Assembly (NCBI RefSeq): GCF_035083965.1
Contig: NC_089735.1
Span: 11,778,501 to 11,842,500 of the forward strand
Direction: 5' to 3'
Length of the DNA stretch: 64,000 nucleotides
From: Branchiostoma lanceolatum
Lineage: Eukaryota > Chordata > Leptocardii > Amphioxiformes > Branchiostomatidae
The notes beneath the pieces are model-generated. The model was not told where the DNA came from. It saw only the letters and a list, made by a program, of their open reading frames with translations, and did no database searches. The position numbers and the translations under genes were made by a program. Below, in pieces: positions 31,940 through 43,900 of this stretch; the stretch's first letter is position 1, and each line of letters starts with the position of its first letter.

Positions 31940-34900
31940 TCAGTCGCCTTCTTCTTCAGAGTCCCTTTCGTCCACCATGACGACCATGTCGGTTGTGATG
32001 CCGAGCTGCGCGAGGGTCTGGTCCCGGTAGGGGTCGAAGCTGCGTCGGGGGAAGGTGCTACTGATACCGTAGACGGAGGGGTGGTAGCCGAGGGTCTGCA
32101 TCCAGTCGTAAAGGATCTGAGGGAACGGGTAGGGTTGAAAAATGATACGCATCAAATTTGATCGAACGAGAAAGTCAGTGAGTATGGGAGGAGCGGAAAA
32201 CGAGCCAGGCAAAGGAAATTTAATTTAAATTAGACCGTACAATCAAATTTACCGGTATCAATGAATATCATCATAAAACATGACAAGGGCTTGTCACGGA
32301 TGCGTCGGATTTCACGTGAATCTTTTTGTACATAGATTGTTCAGGTGGAGCCAAACTGATCCACACCACAGTAAAGTTACTGGAAACATAATTTTGTCAC
32401 ACAATGTTCGTTAGTAAAATTAATAGTGATAATGATCTATAGACACAAAAGAAAAGTATCGATGCACACCTGCACAGCAGTAGTGGTGTGAAATCTTCTC
32501 CGGTGGACTTTTCCATTTGGGCACTTCAGTCCAACAGTCACGGTCTAAATAGTCGAGATAATCACAAGAACATCATACTAGTATCAGAAGGGATATTAAA
32601 AAAAAAAACTAAACTGAAAGGGAGACCCAATATCCGTTTCACCATCAACGAATCGCGCGCGTCTCACTGTAATGTGAATAAGGGCCTACATTGTTCGGGA
32701 AAGCTGGTATCACCCCTTCCCCCCCGCGCGTTTCTCGCAAAACGGTCATTGCCTTTTGAAACGGCCGTGGTCGATGCCATATCGCTGACCGGTCGATGCC
32801 ATGTCCAAACGTATCATAATTTTTTGGTGGCTGACAAGACGTGTAAAAAACAACATTTCAATTACAAATACACATGTATAGTAAAAACGACAGCATCGTG
32901 AAAAATGGAAAAGGTGAAAAAAGAAAGCGCACCAACTCGAACTGGGATAATGCTCTACGCCACGTCCCTGATTGTTGCGATGTTAATTGACGAAGCGTGT
33001 CAATACCCGTTCTTTGATATCAAGGAGGTTTTATATAACCTCCTTGGTGATATCGACCGTTTGAAATGGCAATGGCCTTTTGCGGCACGAAAATCACCCC
33101 CCCCCCCGATCGGGCGCCCAGAAAGAAAAGAAAAACAAACAAACATCGCAAGCCACAAACGTACCTCACTTTCGCCAGTAGCTGGCTCCTGTGGCAACGT
33201 AATCACCTACAAATGATAAAACATATTTTCAATCGAAAACAATCCCAACAAATCATAAAAGCAGGACGAACCAATCATCGAACAGTGATGTCGACATCCC
33301 AGAAAATCATTGTAGAGGGGAACGTACGTTATCAAACTGATACTTACCCTTTTTATTCGCCGTTTTACTTCGGCAGGTTGCGGTGCAGGTTTGGGGATCG
33401 CACTGTCCGGTAGTCTCCGTGCAACAGCTGCATCTCTGGCGCCCCCGTGCACCTAATTAACATAATTAATGCAGTCTCTTTAATGGTGATTGGTCATTAC
33501 TGAGCGAAGAGAAAGAAAACACGATGTCCACAAGACTTTGACCGGATTACAGTTCCATTCTCGATAAGTGTGCTGAGAAGGTTTACTGTCTAAATCCGCT
33601 AAGGATGGTATGATTCAGCGGCTGACTAACAAATAAGTTCCATCTTCTTCTCAATATACATAATCGCAACAACAATACAACTTAATTTTACAGGTCTAAC
33701 CAAGTTGGTCCAACATACTACAATCTAGCAACATTTCACCTTAACTGAAGCAGCGTTTTTATAAAACAGAAACATGGCATGGCTATGATATGAGAAACTT
33801 CAAGCGTAGCTAATGAAAACACATCGAGCCGACTGGGACTACTGTAAATTCATTTTCGAGGGGATTTAATTTCGCGGTAGGAGTTATGATTGATGATGAA
33901 TGGTTTATTGAAAAATGTACATCCCTCGCAACAAATTGATTGATCTATTACAATGTCAAAATTTGTTCTTAAGTAAAACATTGCAACATTATTATTCAAA
34001 AAGACCGTGATAATCACTCAGACGTTGGCTATACATAAGTAAAATCTCAAATATACCACCACAACACAAAACATAGTTAAAAGGTTTTCGCACCGGTCGA
34101 AACAAGCATGAATTATGAACAAAACACATATTCGCGACGTCATGATTACGCGGTTGGGAGGCACCGAAAAAATAAAACCACCGCGAACATTTCAAGGTTT
34201 ACAGTAGTACTAGTGCGAGCGCTTTAATAATATCCAAGCAGATGTGCGGAAAGAAGTTCGCGAGTCGTGACGTTTTGTAACATTGGGGTGTTGGGCACGT
34301 ACACATTTGGAGCCGCTTCCCTACCAACATCTGCTTGAAGGGACTACGCAGGAAATCTTTTGCATTTTCGTCAATAATCATTTACGCCGGCATCTTTTTT
34401 TATATCCAAGAGCAGGGAAGGGTCGCTATAATGTATACCCCCGTACACTAGTAGTTTAGTAGCTAATCATGGGTGAATGCACGTTTTCAACACATTTTTG
34501 AAAGTCGATTGCTTCCATCCCGTCGGAAGTCCCCTTTAAAATCCACGTTGATTTTTGCCTCTTAAGGCCTTTTGTCAACAAGAAATATGATATCACCCCC
34601 TAAGAATCCCAAAGCAGTGGACATAGAGAGGTTGGTAATTGTCATGATTGGAAAGTTCGAGTAAATGTCAATCAAATTTTCCCGCAGAAAGGTACCCCCC
34701 GCCAGGGGGTATGACCCCTTTTCAATACCCACAACCCCCTGCGCGAACACCCCCTCCAAAACGAGGCTGTGCTAGGGAGGGTGTTTTTCATTCCGTCTTT
34801 TGCCGAAAAAAATCCGGAAAAAAACAAAAATGGGGCGTAGCGACTATTGTTGCGTCCTCGGCTGTCGGAACAAGCGGGCCCAGGCGACGGCGGTGACGCT

Positions 34901-37900
34901 GTACCGCTTCCCCGACAACCCCCCCTCGCGCAAGACGCTGTGGACGGAAAACGTCGCGGTCGCCCGTGGACAGCCCAACTGGACCCCGAAGAGCTCGACG
35001 CGAATTTGCGCCGCGCACTTCGCCGGTGGGAAGAAGAGCAACAAGCCGGACGATCCCAACTACGTGCCCACTCTGTTCGGCGTCAACGTCGCCACTCCGA
35101 TTGGATCGGTTCGGAAAAATAAAGCCGGGGTCTGCTATTCCGGTTTAAATGCCAAGAAAGGTCGCCCGGTGAGTGAGGGGCCCCTTTTCTTTTGTTCAGG
35201 GGGGAGGTGGGTGGCAGGGGGGGCATGTTGTCTCGCGAATTTTCTCTCGCACACAAAAACATCGTTAACCCCTGCTCGACTAGTCAATGGCATGTACATG
35301 CAGTCATGAATGCAGCGCCACATAAGGTGGCTAAATTAATGAATGGGGAAGAATCAGACACATTCCCTGCGCCTGGCTATGTGAAAACAGGGGGTAAATT
35401 TATTTACTTGCAAATGTACCGCATCACAACGTACATGTATGTACCTTTCGCTGATGTGTGTATTACGAAAATAAAAGAATGTTCGTAATCTGCTATTTAT
35501 ACTTAACATCTAAATCATAACAGTTTGCTCGAATTTAATCGTTGCGAAGTACTGAGTCTGAGACTCCTAAACTAAGTTGGTAATCATCGAATGCACTTGC
35601 ATGCGGTGTAGAGAGGTGATGACGTCATGCTACTTGTAAGCCTTCAAGTTCCTATCGCATATATCAGTATCAGGTGGTCTTCAATTTAGGTGAACAGAAG
35701 TTTAAAAAAAATCAAAACTATGATATCATTGCCTGTATCTTCAACATAAGACATAAGCTTATCAGGATGAGGTGGTCGCGGCGATGTAATGTTTTGAATT
35801 CAAGTTCAACATTTGAATCCACTCTGCAGAAGAAAATCAAGAGTGCTACTGCTAGTGAAGATCCTGAATGGACTCCACAAGGGAAACAGGGGAAACAGGA
35901 GCCACTTCCTAACTGGGATGATGGTAAGTATATGGAGTCATCTTTTGTGTGTCAGCTATGTATGTGTACCGGTACTACAAAAATCGTCTAGGTACAGGTT
36001 CAAAATACCAGAACATCAATGTACTGGAATAGATTAACTCTCAAGTGTATAACCTTTGGCAAGAAGGTTATGGTTTCAGGTGCATGTGTCTGTGTTTGTG
36101 AACACGATAACTCGAGATTGCGGAATGCCTAGATGGATTGTCTTGACATTTCGAATGTTGTAGGTCTTCATAAAACCAGACCTCAAAATGATTAGATTTC
36201 TGGCCACCTATCGGCTTGGTGTGGTACTGCAGCAGAACTTCTGGTTGATATCTTGTGTTCTGGACATGCTATGGCCATGGTTTTTGAGTGGTAGATAGCT
36301 ATTGGGAGGTAGAGTTAAGAGAAGGGGTTGACAGATCATCATGGTTTTTGGTTTGTAGACAGCTTTAGTGATGATTTACTCAATCACATGCTAATTATGC
36401 AAATTAGGAACTCATTTGCATATAATAAGGAAAGTTTAGAAATCCTCTCAGTCTCCATTCCATGATAGGACTTTTAAACAAGTGATATATGTAACCAAGG
36501 AGGTTAATGGAACTGAGAAAGAGAGGAATATTGATAGATATCAATTATGCAAATGAAGACCTAATTTGCATAATCAAGGAGAAAATACTATGATTGAAAT
36601 AGTTGAAATTGTTATTTTTCACAGGCTGAATGAATTGAAAAGAAATTTGTTGATACTGTTCTTCAGAAACAGGTTCTACCAAATGGGCAATAATGAAGAG
36701 AGAGGAGCCCTTCTTTGCTGAGTCCCTGCCAACCATGGTGCCTCTGAGTCGACCAGGGTGCAGTTCTTACAGCAACAGTGCCTCCCCACGATACGAACCA
36801 TCCACACATTCCCCTATAGGCATGGTCACAGACTTTCCTGGAGACAGCCACGGACATGACACAAGCTATCCAAGCTTGCGGCAAGATCCAGTTGAAGACG
36901 ACGACCCTCTTCTTGACATTACAGCATCAAATGGTCATGTTGCAACAACCAGCTCAGTAGGTTTTGAGGGTGACCTTTTATCAATCAATCATTGTAGAGA
37001 CTCCAGTCATCTTAAGATCACCAATGTAGAGAGCTTAAGGACGGATGAAGAGATGGTAGACCTTTCTTTTGACTATGATGGTGGGACCAGTCATGTACAA
37101 TCTGAGCTCAACCCACACCGACCAGACAGACTACACAGTGGCAGGAGTGGACAAGAAGATCTGTACGAGCATGATGGTGTAGCCAACCATAGTGAGACCA
37201 ACATGGCGGAGAAAGGCAACGGGGACGGTGTTGCAGGCTTGATGCTTGTCAACAAAGGCAGCAGGAATGATCCCGTGTTTGTGGTGATGCCGACTGCCGC
37301 AGAGCAGTCCGAACTAAGCCCACAGCCGACGAGAACGTCCTCCCGGAAAAGGAAAGTGCCGCAGAAGTACGACCCATCAGAGTTTGACACAGAGGTCAGT
37401 ATGGTAAATTTGTCGTTTGTTATATTTCACTCCATACCACAGGTATGGGAGTGAAAAATAAACTTGTTTTTATACTTGAATCTAATACATAGGTCTGTCA
37501 CCTTCCTCAGGGTGATTACTAGTACTTTGCACTGCTACTAGCCTAGTAGCAGTGCAAAGTACTAGTAATCACCCTGAGTAGTACTAGGTGTGGCTGGTGC
37601 AGTGTGAAGAATGTGGTCCCAATCATGGCAGAGTTAATATCCCCATTATAATGGTTCATGACAGGATTAGATTTACTGATTCATACAGCCTCCTTAATCC
37701 AGCAAGTGCAGCTGTTGTCCTCTCTACTTGAACCCAGTCCGGTCTATTACACAGTTGTTATTTCTTTTGATATTGTCTGTCACTTCTGATTTGTTAAAGT
37801 TCTGTTCCTTCTCAGCTTCCTTCTTTTGTGCACTGTGTACCTTCCCAAGAATAGTATTGCCCCAAGGAAGGCGACAGACAGTCACCGAAACATTTGCACG

Positions 37901-40900
37901 TAATTCTGCACTGGGTGTGTGTATTGTGTTAAAGGAGTCCTAAAGTCCAGAGGGGGAAGTTATTTTCCAATGGATGGTAATTTTAGGAAGTAGAAATTAA
38001 TATTTTTTACAGTATACGATAAAGTACCCACTATCCCGTGCGCATCCAAAAGTATTCAGTATTCTACCAAATTCCCCAGGTGACCCTCAGCCTATGTGTT
38101 TTTTACAATGTGCCTGACAATGCCTTACAAAAGTTAGATTACAAAAAGAATGTCAGGGTGGTTAAGAAAGATCTTCTTGCTATGTGCTCTTGTACATCTT
38201 GTTAACAATTGGCTTTCTTATTGTGCTTAACCACCCTCATTTACGCCGAAAATATCCACGTTTAAAAATGTATGTTTACGCATAGGGAATACACTGGTAG
38301 GGTCTGCAGGGGTTTAGTTAGTATCATATTGTTTTAAAAAAACACACCTTGTGTAATTCACCACAAGGGGAATTCTGTACAAAGTCGGCTGATTATGTAT
38401 TGATTGATACATAATCTAGTGGAAAATAACACTGCCTTCTGGAGTTTAGGACTCCTTTAAGAACTCATTTACCTGATGAAACTATTTGTAACTATCATGG
38501 ATATAGTAGTTCCTCATTACTTGTTTTACTAACAAGTGTCATTTCAATCGCAGGAAGTCTGGCAGGATGTAGGAGAAACTGGGATGTCACCTGCCTTGCA
38601 GGAGGAAGATGACGGCCGTGGTGAGGTAAACAAACGACTGAGAAGGCTGGTGAGCGAGCAGCGGGATGTGCACCTGTCTGAGCTGCTGCAGCTACACGAA
38701 GAGAACAAATACCTACAGGAGGAGGTCATGCAGGTGAAACAGGTGAGCCGCATCTATTATCCTTTTCTTGTCATGCACATCAACATCTGATTTCTCAATG
38801 CACTATCTGGTTGTCACATACTGCATATGTGTAATTCTTTTTGAATGTATGCAGCTGGTCTAAATCTACTCTCATGATTTCTCATTTCTACCAATGTAGC
38901 GAAGAAGCAACCCAAAGGTGAGGCTTAGGTGAAAGATGGTGGTGTATGTTTGTTTTGAAGGTTATAATCGGGGGAAAGCAGTGGGCTGCGAGGGAGTTCC
39001 ATAGTTTTGCTGTTTGTGGAAAAAAAGCTGTTCGCTGTAGAATGACTTTGAGGCTGTTTTTTGTGGACAACAGACTTTCCACCCTTCCAGACAAAAATAT
39101 CAGCATTCAGCGTGCAAGGCAACACTGCAGTGGGTAACAATTTCTAAAACGATGCATTTCCTAATCTTCCAGATGCAGGATTTCCGAGAGGAGAACAAGC
39201 GGCTGAAGAAGCTGGTTGGCCAGCAGCGAGACGTGCACCTGCTGGAGCTACAGCAGCTGAAGGAGGAACTGCAGCAGATAAAACAGGTCAGCTACCGTAG
39301 ATCTTGAAATGTTTGCGGTAATTCTATTTTTGTGGGACCTTTTCACCACAAATTCATGATGCTGGGAACATTTGTTTCCATTGTATAATTACTGAACTAC
39401 AGAATTGTTTCAACAACAAACTTGAAACACAGCAAAAATCTCCTTTTCTCTTCCATGGCACAATTTAGTCCCAGAGAAAATAAAGGAATAAACAGTACTA
39501 GTACTTCTTTGTGGTACTTTGTATGTACATGTATGTACATTGATGCTAGATGAAGTTTCTGAAAAGTCACATTATCAGTTCATCTAATTTACAAGAAGAA
39601 TTAGGTTAGGTCTACTGTCTCAAACATACTAGTAGTCTAATGTTCATCTGCCTCCTAACATTGTGAAGGATTTTGATAATACTGAGAAATGAATGAATGA
39701 ATGGTTTATCAAAATTGAAAGAACATTGCAGCCCCAGGCTGAATGGCGTCTTTTCTCACAGACAACACGTCATTAAAAACTTTTAAAACTGTACAATTAC
39801 ATGATCACATCATAAGCGAAAAAAATACAAATGATGATGACAAATGAATGATTTTATGTGGCATCCATGCAGGCCTGGCAAGCAGAGGTACGAGAGAAGA
39901 ATGAAATCATCAAGAAACTGAAAACTGCTGCCTTCTGTCTCGACCTCATCAAGGATGACGACAACCTCTTCAACTTCTACACCGGATTCCAGAACTACGT
40001 CATCTTCAAGGCCCTCGCTGACTACCTGCGCCCTCATTCCAACAGCATCTACCGACAGGCAGACGACAAGCACTCCCCATCGAAGCCTTGTCGTAATAGA
40101 AGCCTGTCGTTCGATGAAGAACTCTTCATGGTGTGTGTGCGACTGAAGGCAGGTCTCCTCACACAAGACATCTCTCACAGGTTTAACATCAGTGCGGGGA
40201 CTTGCTCACGCATCTTCAGACACTGGCTCCCCTTCCTTAAGGAGCACTTGCAGGACCTGTATAGTACAGAGACGCCGCCTTTGCACTGCGTACAAGCCAT
40301 GAAGACCAAGGTGTACCACATCTTTGATGGCGGGCTGCCTCAGATGCTGGAAGACATGGAAGAGACGTTGCATGTGGTCTGTGCATTCTTGTCATCTTTT
40401 GATACGTCCCTTGTTCATTGCCATAAGGAGGCAGATAACACTGGTCCTGATGAAGACTCTCTTACCCAAAGTGCATTACATGTGACATGACTTTCTGTCA
40501 AGTTTTAACTCAGTATTTTGAACTTGAGCCTTGCAATGACTGTTTAACCTTCTCCCTGTTGCCTAACTCTGTAACCAATGGAGAATGGGGTGCCAAACGG
40601 CTACTTCAATGTGCTAAAGGTTAAGTTATATGACAACAAAGGTGCATCATTACATACATACATACAGACATGTGTTGTTCACTGTTTGAAGTTTATCAAA
40701 ATATTTGTTTCCTTTTATTATAGATTATTAATAACTATAAACAGTAGTGCAAGTTGGTGACAAAAGAAGTCTTAAGAACAGATTGTAGCGTTGAGACTAA
40801 GTGGATTGATATACGAGTATGAATAGAAAGAGTTTTCAAATTATTTATGTGATGTCAAGTTTTCTGAGGGAGAGTGTGGTTAGAACGACACAAGCCAATC

Positions 40901-43900
40901 ATGTCGCCCCATCTGTTCCAGAGGCAACGTGATTGGCTGGTAACTTTTCCTCTAATGACAGGAGGGGAAGTGTCTGATTGGTGACGGCTGGCTAGCGCTA
41001 ATGCTAACACCGCTAGAAGAGCGGTATGCCGGGGCTGTTACTTGAAATACATTGTAAACAATGGGCGGGCGTGGATGGTAAAGCTCTTGTCTTGTGTTAC
41101 ATTGGCTGAATGGTATCCAGCGGGCAGTACTGTATTTTTTATGTGCCCCTTTGGTCTGTACTTCAAGAATTATTTATCTTGACTACTGGAAGCATTTTTA
41201 CTTGTGGTACATTACACAATGATTGTCACTGACAACAGAGAAGTCACTGGTCAACATCACAAATAGATGTGTGAAAAAAAACAAAAAACTACATGAACAA
41301 CACATTTTATACTGGTCCTCCAACTGGAAAGAGAATCCTAAGACATATCATGTTGTAGTACAACATTAAAAGCATTGCTGAAATAGTAAAAAAAAACATG
41401 CTTGTGTGAAAAATGTGGTTTGAATATGTACTTTTGGCCAAGCACTATAATTGACACTCAGATTGTTTGCTGATGCGGGCCCAATTATGAAAAGCAAAAC
41501 ACATTCCTTATCCCTTTGAAGTATAAGATGAGACTGATATTTGGCTATTGTATATTCTGTATATCAGGAAGCATTATAGCATTAGATTCATATAATTGTA
41601 ATGTAACCTTGTTTAGTTAAAGTATGCTGTGATATGTTGACTAAAACATCACAGTTGTTGGCAATATAGTATGTAGAGCTACACGTATTGCAAATATTTC
41701 ACTTTGCTTAAATCATTATGTTATGTATGTTTTAATCTGTCAGACATACAAAAATGTATAAACTGACCAGGTGTAGACGACAAAAGCTGTAAATGTTCTT
41801 CTAGTTCTACGCAGAGATTATATTGTTGTCTTGTAAGCATGTTATGTTCAGATATGAGTAAAAGTTAATGATTATGTACAACATCTTAATTTAGATTAAT
41901 AATAAGGTCTCTTCGCCTCGGGCATGTTTGATTTAATAATAAGGTCTCTTCGCCACGGACATGTTTGATATACTATGTCAGCTTGTGCAATTCCATTAAT
42001 GAAGATGTAAAATGTGCCTCTGAAATAAAATGTCTAAGAAACAGAATAGAAAGACTGGTGCTTCTCTGAGGCAAGGACCTTTTTAAGAAGATACAGACAA
42101 CAAGCCAAAGCCTATAGATCTGAAACTCCTGCTGGCTGGGGCTTTTATGTGGCTGCTATAAGCGTGATTAAATCAGGCTAGTTCTGTCCCAATAGACCTT
42201 TTTCCAACTGTGGTGGGTTGGGCGAAAACGAGGGCTGGGCGGTAAAACAATGTACGTAACAATGTCATAAAATTGAAATGTAAAGATTTTACCGCCCGAC
42301 CCTTGTTTTTACAAAACCTTGTTTTTACCCAACCTGCGAGAGTTTGGAAATAGGTCTATTTGGTTAGTCTCCAAGCAGAAATTGGTGGAGAAGATTGTGA
42401 CTCTTTTATCATATTCCCCGTTTTCTGTTGGCACAGATTTGTGGAGATTGCCAACAGAAAACGGGACATATGATAAAATGGTCACAATTTTCTCAAACAA
42501 CCTCTGCTTGGAGAGTATATTTGGTGCCAAAAGGCTAAGCCTCAACTGGGAACAGACAAAGAAGGCATTGTTTCATGATTATAAATCAACTATTCTTGTA
42601 TTGTTGTCTGTTTGACACCATTTGCCCTTGGGACCAGTTTGATTGACTCGTCACATCCCTTCTTACCCAAAGTACTTTCTAAAGTCGATTCCTACTAGTC
42701 TCTACCAGATGGGGGAGTTTGGCCATGGAGGGTTTCATTCGCAGGATTGCCTATTGGACCCTCTCTCTGTAGCTGACTCCCTTCATACAATTCACTCTAT
42801 TTGGCCAATTTCTACTATTTTCCCAGCGATCCGCGGAGCCTGGTAGAGGCTAGATTCCTACAGCCAGATGCTTATCAGGGGCATTAACATATCTTTTACA
42901 TGTGTACTTGTCTTCCTTGTACAGTGTACATGTATGTTTGAATAAGAAAAAGATTGGTTGGCATGCTCATGACTTACTTCTGGGAAAATTAACTTGTGGT
43001 TTGGGAAATAAGCTACTAGGGTCCTTTTAGGTCACTCAGATAGATACTTTATAGGTCACTCAGATTATAATCTCTGATGCTAACAAAAGAATTTAGGTGA
43101 TAGACCACACCTTGCATATCTAAGTAACTATCGGTGACCAACCCAACAAGGGGATTAAATCTGAAGAAATCGCTGTGGTTCATTTAAAGCCGTCTTCCCA
43201 AAGGACTGCAGAAAGTTAGTCTGCTTTTAGATGCCTGATATTTCAATAAAGACTTGAGCAGTTTTGATTTACAACAACTCTTTGGATGCAAAGGAAAGGG
43301 AAGAGTGGGAAGTTATTACATAATGGTGCTTTGTGTGTCACTTGTTTGACACACTGACACATGGATGACCCCTGCTGACAAGTAGATGCACATTTCATGC
43401 ACTGTAACTTCATTTTAGAAAGGGACAAGAAGAAGATACCACTTGTCTCTCTAGCGTTTTCTCCCTGATTTTTCCTTCTTCTTCCTACCTTCTTTCAGAA
43501 TTGAATTGATTTTGATACCCTGTACTGATATTATTATTGGGTAGGCCAAATACTCTCTCTTTGCAGCCAGGCCGGTGAGGGGCTGAATTGCGAGGAGCAC
43601 ACAATTGGCGGGGCTAGATCGCAAGGGTCTGGAGCGGCTGCCATTCGGTACGCAGGTGACGTCAATACAACGATAGCCCCATGTGTGGCCATAGGACTGT
43701 CGGCGACTCACACCGGGAAGGACGATAAGTGCGGTGGGTTCTTTAACATGCTCGAGGTGTGGCTCTCATCAAACACGGGACCTCCATTTAACGTCCTGTC
43801 CGAGAGACGTCCCTTACCAAAGCTAGGTACTCATTTACACCTGAGTGAAGTGAGGAAAGTCGTGTAAAGTGCCTTTCCTAAGGGCACAACGTCAATGGGA

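Noticed and set aside
31566-32030. Open frames with poly-Ile or poly-Met over 31770-31847
   Set aside because: They are translations of the (ATC)n microsatellite.
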